Source: Tigriopus japonicus (lineage: Eukaryota; Arthropoda; Copepoda; Harpacticoida; Harpacticidae). From it: a stretch of DNA of 64,000 nucleotides. Where the stretch lies: assembly GCA_010645155.1 (NCBI GenBank), contig CM021316.1, positions 2,218,262-2,282,261 of the forward strand, given 5' to 3'. Under the pieces are notes generated by a model. The model ran no database searches. It had not been told where the DNA came from and worked only from the letters and a program-made list of their open reading frames with translations. The position numbers and the translations under genes are program-made. Positions 36,740 through 48,800 of the stretch are shown here, one piece after another (position 1 is the stretch's first letter; the number at the start of each line of letters is the position of its first letter).

Positions 36740-39700
36740 TGGAGCTCGCTGTGGCTTGATCTAAAGCTTGATCCATTCAACTTCTCACACTCACAGGGTT
36801 GTTTTTATGAGACTTTTTTCGTCGTGCTCGAAAGAAGCTGATCTCGGAGAAGTGAATTCGGGAAAGGACTTCCTTCTAACGTACTTCTTGGAAACCTTGG
36901 GTCATAATTTATTCACTAGGCCTAATCCAGCGTTTTGTTGGAATGAGGTCTGTTGGCCTAAATATATCTGTGTTCTATATCAAGGTCGAAGTAACAATAA
37001 CAATACAAAACAGGGTGTCCAAGTTGTTTGACTCGATTCGTTCTTGATTTCAACTCGGCAGGGCTCTGCAATCAATGTCCTGTGACAGGTGTCTCATCAA
37101 TCTAGTAGAATCAAAAGCAGGGATTGCCTTGAATTATGTTTATACACTTTAAACCTATTATTGGCTATATAAGCCGACGATCGAAAGCGTTTAAGGAATC
37201 AATCAACTCGGGGGAAAAAATCAATGATCACGTCCTTCACACGGTATCGAAATTATTTCCCAAATTGTAATTATTTACTAGTGTGCGAGAAAGTAAATGT
37301 CAGGTAACCACCCTGTGGCCTAGTGACGATGTCTATTTCTAGTCGCTACCATATCTCCTTGTAAGATGCCAAGGAATGGTGATCGATCAACTTGATTTTC
37401 TCCATCAAAATACTGGAAGGGGTGTTATGATTTCCAAAAACGGAACCATTTTCTGAGCTTCAAAGAAAACAGGCTCACATTCCAAAACAGCACCGCAAAT
37501 ACCAAGCCAAAAACAGTCAAGAGTTAATAAGCAAAAATGTGCCATGAATACCCGTTTTGGAGGAGACTTTTGGCACCGTAAAGGAATCTTGTCTTCTCTC
37601 CTTTCTTTGTTTGGAAACAATTAATCTGGCACAATTTGGAAACACGAGTCTCTTTCAGAATCAAAGACGAGCAAGAAGAAGAGGAACAGGATAATCTAGT
37701 GCAATTTTTCTCATTTGGCATCGATGGCAGCGTCAGATTTGGCAGGTTTTGGCACGTCTTCGGCCATTAGGAACAGTTCCCAGTTCCACCCCATCAAGAA
37801 CTTCCAACCAGCCCCGGAAGGAAATGGCATCATCAACAAAGGCACAGTACCACAAGAAGAAGAAGAAAGAAAAAGAAGAAGAATGACTCTTCTTCTGGTG
37901 CTCGGATTTCTGCTACCATGGTCTTTAAATGTGTCCATGTTGACCCCATAACAAGTTTCGTGTCATCTACGTAGATTCTGCTCCAAGTGAACTTGTAATG
38001 GTAAATTGCGTTGTCGGTCCTGAGTGGTGCCTTTCCAATGGATTCATGTAGCTACGAAATAAAGTCTCTCTGCCGTAAGAAGCAGACCTATGGAAGTGCT
38101 ATCGAATGATTTCCCGCGAGGAAAAGCCTACTATTTGTCAAGGCTCGATTCACGGTCCCAGATTTCATTGGTGTGTTATTTCCAAACACAATCGAAAGCA
38201 AACCTTGGGAACAAATCGGCGTATTTTCACGACTTTTTGCTCAACGTTGTTCTTCTGTTAGCCAACTAGAAGTTTCAGAAGGCCAATGTCTTTCGCAAAT
38301 AAGGCCAACCAACTTGAGTTTAGTTGAGAGTGAAAATATTCGAAGAAGGACTTTGATGACATGCTGTGCCAACCTGAAGGTCAACAATTAGTGTTCGACT
38401 TCTTGTACCATGACTTGGAACAAACGAAAGCGCACCATCATGGCCTTGAAGGCCGAACAAGGACAAGAGATTAATCAGAAAATGCTACAAACAATCCAAT
38501 CACCTGAGACACGATCGTTCCTCGGAAGGATCACTTGGATCGACAAGTGGAGAGAGAAAGACGAGGGAAAAGCGGGAAAAGCTTAGACCTGATTGGCTTT
38601 GTGGTGGTCTCATGACTCAATTCCAGAGAATACATGATGACTCAATTCGGATTTCCTTTTCATATCCGGCATTGAGCCAGAGGAATCCAACCAAATGTCA
38701 TTTACGTCCCATGATGACCACGTGCTTTGGGTTAGTTTTCAGGTCAGGATCGTGGGGAAATAAGGACTTCTTGGCGTTGGCATTTGATTGCATGAAAGTT
38801 CTCACATGACTTCATTATCGTAACATTCTACTTGGGACTCGGAGCAAAAAAAAACCGGAGTCCTAACGGAATTGAACCTGGGAGAATGTGTGTCAAAGAA
38901 CTTTTTGTTATCCGGAAAAGTCACAAAAAATCATAGTTGACAAAAACTGCTCGCGGATAAGGAACGAAGCTAAATCCGAGCGGTACAAAAAACTCTAATG
39001 AACTGGCTATTAGCTGAAAGCCTGTTTGGTCTCTTCGGAGCCCAGTCTTGTTGGTAATATCCACCCAAATAAGTGCTGGTTCACATTTAACATACATGGA
39101 ATACATGCCTCCCCAGAAGTGATCCAAGAACTAACATGACCTGATCGCGTTCCACGGTGCCATTTCTTATCAGTCGCTGAAACAGACACCTGATCCATCG
39201 ACTTAAATGGAACCTTTTTTTCCAAACTCGTAACCTTTCACTGTCACTAATGATTGACTCTTCCCAATTCTCAAGAACTTCCAAATTTGGTAACCAATTG
39301 AGGTAGATTCCTTGTATGGCTAACAGTTGAATCATGTGACTGACTTGTGACACATGATCAATGATCAATGATTGCGTTCTCAATATCAGATGGCCTTGCT
39401 TGTACACATAAATTAATATTCAACGAGTGCCTGAAACACGCTGCTAAGAAGTCCTCTTTGGTGTTTAACCTCGTTCGTATGTGGGGAAGGCGACAATCAT
39501 TAGATTGTCACAAGACTCGCGGCTTCATAGTTCATACCATATGCTCTGGATCGAATTTGTCAAAGTGACTCAAGCCTAGGGAATAATCCTATTTTCCTGC
39601 CCCCACTAATGGTCTTTGGCACGCAATCATAACCCTGGATTTGTAAGCAAACTTGCCGTCAAATCATAATTCAGTGCAGCATGGCTTGATTCGCCAATCC

Positions 39701-41925
39701 CGACTCTCGACTCCTCAATCCGTAGAAAAATCTTACCGAATCTTCATTTTGCATCGTTTAATTCAGAACTGATGCAACTGTTCGAGTTGGATTGTCTTAT
39801 GAGATCAGTAAAGGCCTTGAAGACCATTGAATGATTTGTTACAAAAATATTTGATATTTCAAACACAAAAGAAGAAGGCTAATTGCTCTTCAAGGAAAGA
39901 CAATGCAAACTATCGTAATTGGTCTAACTTAATTTAATTGATTATTAGTAACAGATTGGGTGTAATTATGAAGCACAAAAGGTAAAGAAAGAGAATAGAT
40001 TTCAATACAAATTCTTTCAGGTTCCTATTCAAATCAGAATTGATGAATATTCTTAGGTTCAGTTAAGATTCACTACACAATTTGAAGTTTGAATACTAAA
40101 ATATAGTTCGGGTTCGGACCATAAGAGCCGGTCAGATCCTATGCACAACCCTATTTTTCCCTTTTTCAGGCCTGTGGAGTAAATTTTGGAACGGAGATTT
40201 ATGTCTCTATGAAGTCGTTTAGATTCAAGTCACACTGTTCACCTCCTTGAGTAATGGGCGTAAATTTGATCAGCATACCAAGAACTCAGGGTGACCCACG
40301 TGACATCAACTAATTCTTGAATGCGTTCAGTGTAAAAGGGGGAACAGATGAATGGATGAAGAGCGTTGTCTTGCTCGAACAAGGCCAATCTGAGCTCACT
40401 TTACCCTTCGAGGTCTCAAGGGATGTTTGAAGTTTTGTCAGAGAGTGACTCTAAAATGAAGTTGAAAGACTCATAAAAGCGCATTTTGGCAAGCCCTTTA
40501 TCTTTTCCATTTTCGTTTTACACGTTGGAAGATTTCCTCCTCGTCTCCGTACGATGGATGCCCATCCATTGGGCCGTCTACTAGAGGAAGGTATTTTGAG
40601 CGAAAAAATGTTTTGCAACTCACTCACGAAGACTAAATTTACTCAGCGACCTTCAAGGTCCATTATCATGATTTTCTACATCGTCATTCTGTTGAAGTAT
40701 GAATGTTCATTTCACACACAAAAAGAACCTCCCTAGCGGTTTCAAGGTTGATTTGTCTCTTTAATCTCAAATGAAGACAAATTGCTTCAAAGGGCCCTTG
40801 GGCCAAACATGAAGAGCATTTTGAAAAGAGCCGAGAGAATGTTTAAGCCTTGAAAAAATCTCGGTGGGGTTCTTTCGTTTTCGCTTAAGACGAAGGAAAA
40901 GGGAACTTTCTCTTTTCGACGGAGTAATGAAAATTCATTGAATATTAATGGCACTTGTTGAATGACGACACCCTAAAACGAAGCTCTCTATTCATCCATC
41001 ACCTCACAGCTCCTGTTAGTGGATTTTCTGCGAAATGATAGAGAAAACTAGCGCAATGACAAAAACTTGCGATAAAAAATGTCCGACCTTTACCCTTATT
41101 ATTGTTTACTCACAGTTCCACGTTTGTCATTTTGTGTGCACAAACTGGAAAGACATCTGCTTTTAATCGGAAAGTGAAGGGTTGGGAGAGATCGAGGTTC
41201 CAATTTCGTATTTCCATGAGACACAAATTTATACTCAGCATGCATTTGCATTAATTTGAAGAGCAAAAAGCCTCGTCTCTCCGGCCTCTTTTACACTAGA
41301 GCAGACTTGCACGGCTCAGAAACACAGAGCTCATACAAATAAAAAATTCCTCAAGCGAAAATGATGAGAGCTTGAGCAGTTGTAGCTCATCTCCGGCTCT
41401 CTACGAAACACACTAAATTACGGAAAGGACCGACATCTAGCCTGCAGGTAGAACAATTATTTCACATTACATTATTCCAAAGAAGATAAAAGCCTGATGA
41501 CCCCTGTAATGTTGACATCATTTCTTCATCATTTCTTACTTTTAAATTATAGGCCAGCCTCTGTGAAAGCGATACTTTGTGGAGCAGAGTGCTTTACTAA
41601 CGTCCCAAAAGCCAAAAAAGAACATTCAAGACAAGAAGCCAACATTCAGCCATCTAGGCTATTTATAAGAAGTAAACATTTGCATCTTTGGCTCGCTTTT
41701 GTCTGTTCTATCCTAACGCATACTCCTGGAACCATTCCTCTGCTCAACTTGCATGAGAAAGAATGAGAATGAGAACGAAAAAAAACCTTGCATTTGGCCA
41801 CGTGGCTCGGCAACCAAGGATCTGGCTCCTTCATATTCACAGCCCTGTACTATTCCACATTTTTTTCGTCTTCTGGTTTCTACCGACCAAGAGTCCGTGG
41901 ATCGAGCTTTCATGTTCAGGGACAA

Positions 41926-41940
41926 ACACACACACACACA
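41926..41940 (+). repeat. (AC)n microsatellite
   Basis: A pure ac run followed by tataaacaca. Confidence 0.8.
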
Positions 41941-44754
41941 TATAAACACATGCACATGCCTGGAAGCACGAGAGAATTTATTAACCAAGAACAGCACAAT
42001 TTCCTGCTCGTCCTTGTGCTGTCTCGTTAGGATGGAACCGAGAGGAGTGTAATTGGAACAAGGCGTCCCTGTCTTGAAAAAAAAGAACAGTCCACGATTG
42101 GCCTTCATCCGGAAGCAGGCCACTTCGAGTCCGACAAAATTCACAAGCATTTTTACAATCACATGCCATTTGTCCTTGGCTCAACCATTAGCCATGAAAC
42201 ATGTAAAGGTTGGTTGCCACAACCTTTGGTTCAAGGCATTGATTTGTCAATACTGCACATATGTTGAGCATAACAATGCCAAAGGCTGTCGCGAGACCCG
42301 TCTTTGCTTTAAGCCCTTCCGAAACCCCAAAACATAGCCTTTGTAAGACCGTTCCATTTCACCGTTTTAACAACTTGAAATCGAACAAGAATGTGCGTGT
42401 TCCATTCTGGGTGTGTCTTCAAATCAGCCAGGGGAGTGTCTTTTCAGACCTCCTATGCTCAAGGTCGTGTTTATAAGTCACATGAGCCATCTTTTGTATA
42501 AGGGTTGTGCTTCAGCATTGGAAATTGCGATTCGTAAAAAAAGTTTGAACAAACATGGCCGGTCCCTTGGAACCTCACCTCAAGTGTGTTTCTTTCCCAC
42601 ATTAATCTAAAGTCGGACGCACTGTTCCCGATTGTACAATGGGTGAATGGATCACCAAGTATGCCCACGTCATGTGACTTCCTGTCATGTAAGGTAGATC
42701 CAATCGCATTTTGTCAATCAGTCCAGAGTAGAAAGGCCCGAGCTAACAATAGAATCAAGACTGTATTATTACGTATGTCCACTATAGAATGCCCAGGAGG
42801 AAACGGAAAGAGCAGAGAAGAATAGACTTCGGGATCAGACTTGAAGGACGAGACAACATCGAAAATCCCTGGAGTACGTACTACAAAGCTCATCGTTTAA
42901 ACCTCATTGGTACTAAAGACCAGATTGACTTTGAAGGACTTGGAAAACCATGGACAGTCTAACATGTTATCTTAGAGCGATGAGATTGTTGAATGGGCTT
43001 GCTTTGGTTTGCCATTGAATGCCTGAAGAACTCAAGACATCTGTAGGAACTTATCTAGTAGATATTTAGAGGTCCATGTTTGACATTTGGTTTCACATGT
43101 CTTGCGATCATTCACTGACCAATAAAGAAACCCTTAGACGGACAAGCACATTCACATGTATGCGTTTTCAACCACAAAATTACTTTATTTAGATCGCCAA
43201 ATCAAAGGAGGGAATTCAGTCGGTGATTTATTGAGAATGCTCCAGTTTCGATAGATTCAACGAGGATTGATTGGAGACGTGATTTGGGGTTAGAGTGATT
43301 CAACCGGGTTCAATCAATTCAATTTGTTCTCTTCATGATTGAGTCATAAATAAAAAAATCAATATCGCAATGCCAAAGCCTTAACCATTGTCGATTTCAC
43401 TAACGCATCTCAACACATTTTCTTCGTTTTGTCTTTTCCGACAAAACGTAAGTCAAACTCCCGGGAATCTTTAATATCCTCTTGAAGACTAACAATTTTG
43501 AAGCGATTCGCAGCAGCTCTAGGCAAAAGAGTTCCAAGATAAACAATGATCTATTCCTTTTTCGAGTCGAGGCAGAAAAGAAAGGAAGGCTCTCGAAAAC
43601 GATTTATCAATTATTTAACAGAGTCGAAGCCCCCAAGCTTGAGACTCGCTTCGTCTGAAATGAAGCCCCCCATTGATGGAGCGAACAAAAGATGCCGCCG
43701 AACTTGGGACACTTTTGACCACATTCCATTCCATACAGTAAATACCTCCCGGAGGTCTCGACCAGCTCTTGGGCCATGAATGATAGTGCTCTGCAGCCAC
43801 TTTGTTCAGTGGCTCATTGCTCATCAAGTCTGTTCTTGTACAGTGCATAGATCGAAGTATACTACATAGTACTGGTGGTTGTACTCCTTAACCGTCAGAG
43901 AGGAGCTCTTTTCCCAGTTGCGTATTGCCTCGAAAAAGGCCTATTAGATGAGTGCACCATTGGACCCGTCTGTTGCTGGTGGACTGAAAACACTTCAAGA
44001 TCATTTGGGGACCAAATGACATGCTTTTAGCGCCGAGAGAACTCAACCGCAATTCTCCATTCAACCCATCCAACTCCTGGCTGGTCCGAATTCCCTTCCC
44101 ACACCCACCACTAAACCTTTGTGTCTTTTGTCTCTTTGGCTCCCTTGCTTCCACCGTCCTTTGGTCCGGCCTTCTGTCTTCTGTCCTTGGTTGCTCAGTT
44201 GGTCCCCACGACGACTTTAGGTCGCACCACTCGGCGTGTCTTTGTGGGATGACAGCACCGATGACAAAGATGAGAGCTGCCACGTAGTTTTCTAGAAGAA
44301 AGACCGAAAGAACTCGGACAGAAGTGGTCAAAAAAGTTTCCCTGACAAACCATCGCAAGACCAATTAACGAGAAGTCCCGCTGCAAGCTCCAAGTTTATG
44401 AATGACACGGTCTTGTTAACCATCTCAAGTGGACTAAGGCGTGTTCGTTCGTTCGTTCAAGAGAGTATTCATTAGATCTCGATCCTTTTGGCACGAGCGA
44501 ACCAATTCATTGGAAGAGCTCATCCACGGACGGAAGAGTCAGTTTCAATGATTTCTTTGACAAAGAAACTCGCCCTACCAGTTGGTCGTCCAGGATCAAT
44601 GCCATTGAAAGTGGTCCACATTGGGCATTGAAGCCTTCAAAGAACTGTTTCGTAATCTAACGCCATGACACTAAAGAAAGGGCTGAATTCGGAACCAAGA
44701 AAAGCTACCGTAACGTAATATGAGACTTTAATCAGTCCCGCAAAGAGAACTTTC

Positions 44755-44762
44755 TACCAACA
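44755..44762 (+). repeat. Left target-site duplication of the MITE
   Basis: The sequence taccaaca matches tgccaaca on the other side except at one base. Confidence 0.75.
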
Positions 44763-44962
44763 CAGGGGTCGCCAACCCATGGGCCCAAGGGTGGGTTTTG
44801 TGTGGGCCCCAGAGCTGTTGGGAAGGTCCAAAATAGTGGGCCCGAGAGGCTTTCTTACTACATACTTGTGGGACTAGGAACCTTCCAGGATGTTTGGTGG
44901 CCCCCAGACTTCACAAAGTCAAATTTGGTGGTCCTTGATCCAAAAGCGGTTGCCGACCCCTG
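44763..44962. mobile_element. hAT-type MITE, 200 bp
   Basis: The left end is CAGGGGTCGCCAACC. The right end, read on the other strand, is CAGGGGTCGGCAACC, matching at 14 of 15 positions. The flanks are taccaaca (44755-44762) and tgccaaca (44963-44970), a 7/8 match to an 8-bp target duplication. This terminus closely resembles the ends of many hAT-family elements across animals. The interior is GC-rich with repeated GGGCCC motifs and has no coding capacity. It lies in intron 1 of the gene model. Confidence 0.85.
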
Positions 44963-44970
44963 TGCCAACA
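44963..44970 (+). repeat. Right target-site duplication of the MITE
   Basis: The sequence tgccaaca is the partner of taccaaca at 44755-44762. Confidence 0.75.
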
Positions 44971-47900
44971 CCTCAAAATCTAGCCATTCCTAGGGATAAA
45001 AGTGCCATCTGGCGCCCGATCTCGGTATGTCGCTGAAACCCCTTTCCAAGTGGTTCTAAGAATCTTGGTCAAGTGGTGGTAGTCGGGCTTTTCCAACGTT
45101 CGTATGAAGTCCACTGAACTGAACCAATGAAGGTGCGTTCAGACTCGTTGAATGGACTTGAAAGGCAAGAGAAGAAAAAAAAAACCAGAGAACTTTCCTC
45201 ACTCCCTTTCTTGTGGCACAGCCTTTGGCCTTGCCACTCGTTCCCTTCAACGGTCAAGCTAGGTTTGGAATGAAATCATCTGTCATAAGAGTTGGAACTG
45301 AGAACGATTTTGGAATCAGAGAGGGAAAAAAGTGCGAGAAGAATCGACCAGCGTATCGATGGAATGTTTCCAAGGCGTAACTGGCTGACCTTAAATTGCA
45401 TGAATTCAAGTTCTAGAAACTTTGGGCGCTCGGGAATTATACTGTCTCGAACTCTCAATCAATTTCCCAATTTTGCAACGTAATTCACTGCTTTTCTCTG
45501 GACTACTGGAATCGAGAGGAGAGGACTTGGGCACCATTCGGCTTTAAAGAGCACTAAAGGTTTCCAGTTTCCTTTCAAAGAAAAAGACCTGACTTCACGT
45601 TCATACTAGAGTATTAGAAAATTTGAGACAGCATTTTACAGTAAAAAGGATTTTGCAATGGACCTAGTGATGTTGAGACTCCTCAAGCCTATCTTACTCT
45701 TCCTTAGCTTCCAAATTAGCAGATATCAGAGGAGAGAAAGCAACGAGTTGCGGTAGGGTAATAAAAAGGTGTTGGAAGGGACCTAACAATGACTGGAATG
45801 GCTCATTAAAATTACAGAACATGGAAAACTTTTCATCAGACGTCGAGCACAACGAGTGCGAGACACTGATAAAGGAAGAGGGAAAAAACCCTGACTACTC
45901 TAAAAGTCTCCACCCAAAAAGATCTTTTACCCCCCTAAGTCTCCTCTGAACTGGGCTCTTTGCTTCTTCTTACTGCCTTATCTTCCCCTCGTCTCAAAAT
46001 TTATGTTTCAATTGGCCTCTCAATTAGAGCTCACTTCAGAAGAATTCCACATAGCTGTTGCCAAAACTTTGGAGGGCGTGCCCATTTGAGATCTCTTTGG
46101 CTCGATCAAAACGGCGTGTCTTCACTACAAATTGGAATTAGGGTCACCCCCAAAACACACATCCACAAAACCGAGAGACCAACTCGACTTTCAGAGAAGG
46201 AAGTCAGGATACAAACTTTTCTCCCCTTCCTTTCACCAGTTTAGTCCAGGTTCGCCATTTGTAAGCCATTTATCCTTTTTGGTGGCGCTGGGATTTGACA
46301 TTGTAGTTTATTTTTGTATTTTGATTGGAATGATTAAATTTCAAATAGGGAACAGTGTTTCAAAGCCAATTCTGACCCTTGTAGGTATTAGTTATATTGG
46401 CAAGCCTGACGAATAAACAATGTTGTACCCATGAGATGCTCCACAAGCAAAAATTAATTGGCGATTAATTGCGCAAGTTTGACAATTGGTTTTTGGAAAT
46501 TTCAGCCCGAGATAAACCAAACGGAAAACTTTTCTCATTTACCAGGAGGCTAGAAGTTTTGACAATATTGCTTGAAAGACAAACTGACGCGAGCTACGAG
46601 TTGCTATCCGGTCCAACTCGAGGAAACTGGTTCTCACAAAACTGCATTTCTTGACAATTTTACCCCTCCACCCCAAAAATCCCAGGAACAAAGTTTTAAG
46701 CCAAACTCGCATTCTCCCTTTGTACTTAGTAGACCCCAGTCCGAATTTTATCTTCTTAGAACCCACATTCATTTGGCTATCAAATCTTGGGTAGAAAGTG
46801 GCAACTCAGCTTGAATCATGCTTGGCAAAAGATTAATTTGAAAAAATCCCAACACTTTTTAAGCATTTTTCTTTCCGTTATCACCCTCAACTCCATTGTT
46901 CTACTTGAACTTGAGCTCACTAAGCATTCTTGAGCCCTCTTCTGGAGTAGTACATATTTTTAGTTGATGGCCATTTTTTGCTTGGGCCTTGAACCGTAAA
47001 GATTTGACAGCGCTATTTATCTCATTTCAACACTCTCGAGAATGACGGAGAAACAGAACGTCGAAAGGCCAAAGTTGCAATGAAACTTCAAATGGTTATT
47101 GCCGAATGAAGAGAGAATGCTGACGACTCTCTCGATATTGCAAAAGTAAAGTGAACTTACTCGAGCACTACGGGCACGTTTTGCTTTCGACAAAAAGCGA
47201 GAACCAAGGTGTGGCTAGTTCACTTTTAAGCGTCCGGTCTTGACTTGGTTTACTTTGACCAAGAGGGAAACATCAACAAAACCACGAACGTGCCAAGAAT
47301 AATCAACATGGAATGGGATATCAAAATCTTCCGGGATCAAGGAAACGGGAAAGAAAGAGGAGGAAAAGGGCTTTGAAGGCCAGAAAACGAGGAACCGTAT
47401 AATATCGACGTTCTCCTTTAGTCGAAATTGGCTTTTCCTTCGTGTTGAAGAGCTTTTCGAGGTTCGTTATCATGCAACATTCAACCAACTTCCTCCATCT
47501 CGACTCTATCCATCTCCATGCCATGCGTTTTACATAAAACCATCGGGTGGATGTGGTCGAGTCAGCCTTCCAAGACGTAGACCATAACCTAACCAGACCA
47601 ACCCGAAACCACAATCCCAAATTTGTTCATAAATCATGGAACAGGCTCGACGAAACATCTAGTTTTGAAATTGCCTCCACCAGCTACCTAAAGCCACACT
47701 TTGAACGAAAACGGGAGTCTGAGAAGGAGCTAACGGATGAACATGGGTGGATCAATATGGGGAACGGAAATGTCAAGGTAAGTTAAAAGTTGTCCCGTGC
47801 AATCCCTTGACACGCCTGTCGCTTCCGTTTGGAACGAGCTTCATGAAAAGATATGTTGGAGTAAGTCGTCTTCAGATTTGACAAACATTCTTGAAAGTGT

Positions 47901-48758
47901 TTTTGACAGATGACTACGAAGATGGTATGGTATTTCAAATGTTCATTTGAAAATGGGCTTGAGAATAAAAATCTAAGAAAACTTTATGAGTTCTAATAAA
48001 GTTGAACTTCAAACTGCATGGAAGTTACGATCTTACTGCAAAAGAACAAACTCTTTTGGACGACTTGCTTTTCCATAATTAAACATCATGATCCCTGTTG
48101 AGATGATTCAAGCTTCTGAAGAAGGAAAATTGAAAATCGAATTATCCGATTTACATAGGTCGTCTCTGCTTCAAAATAATGATTAAAAACAAAATCTAAA
48201 CTCAACATGGAGGAGTCTTCAGCGGAAGTAACTGTTTTGGAACCCGAGGTCTGACTTTTTCTGTAATCCCATGATATAAATTCGGAGCAGGTCTCAATTT
48301 TTTAATTCCATAGCAACTTGGAATAGAACTTGATTAAACACGGTGACGAGGAACTCGTTGAGGAATTCAAACCATCTTTGCTGAACCATTTCGAGTTCTT
48401 TCTAGGTTCTCATTCTGGAAATGGAGCATAGTAGTCGTCGAATGCAATGCAGTACGTGTGGAAACGAAAAATGGAACAAGAGGCTCAGATTCCAATTTTT
48501 TGGCCACCAATGCTTCCCCCATTCGAAGTTTGCTCACAAAGGGAATTAAAAAGTAGTTGGTTCGAGGGCTTGAATGAGATCAGGTTCCATAGGCTTTGGG
48601 AGATGCATTCTAATTCGGAAGTGAATTCCAGAGAGTGGGATGGGTACAAAGCGTGTCTGGGCGGCCAAGATTTCGAAAGATATTCAATATCCCTTTGGCG
48701 AATGAACTTCAGGTGTTCATTAATCATCCGACCAAAGAAAGGCTATCAGGAACGTGGC

Positions 48759-48800
48759 CATCACCACCATCACCACCATCATCATCATCACGACGACCAT
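48759..48800 (+). repeat. (CAC/CAT)n trinucleotide repeat
   Basis: Tandem caccat and cat units. In one plus-strand frame this reads as a histidine run, which accounts for an apparent ORF. Confidence 0.85.

Larger units (their letters stand above)
28805..44762 (-). other. Intron 1, exon-2-proximal part
   Basis: This is the downstream half of a 33-kb intron. It holds AAG, TTGG and AC microsatellites, a poly-purine run at about 37853-37883, and two overlapping proline-rich frames at 33204-33515. A 132-codon minus-strand frame at 29845-30243 and a 158-codon one at 43888-44364 are unrecognised and not supported. Most of the stretch shows nothing further. Confidence 0.6.

Noticed and set aside
38850..38895. 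tRNA-like B-box on the minus strand (GGTTCAATTCC)
   Set aside because: No matching stems or A-box upstream. At most a SINE fragment.
43888..44364. 158-codon minus-strand frame
   Set aside because: Composition is not convincing and no family is recognisable. Antisense frames are also open.
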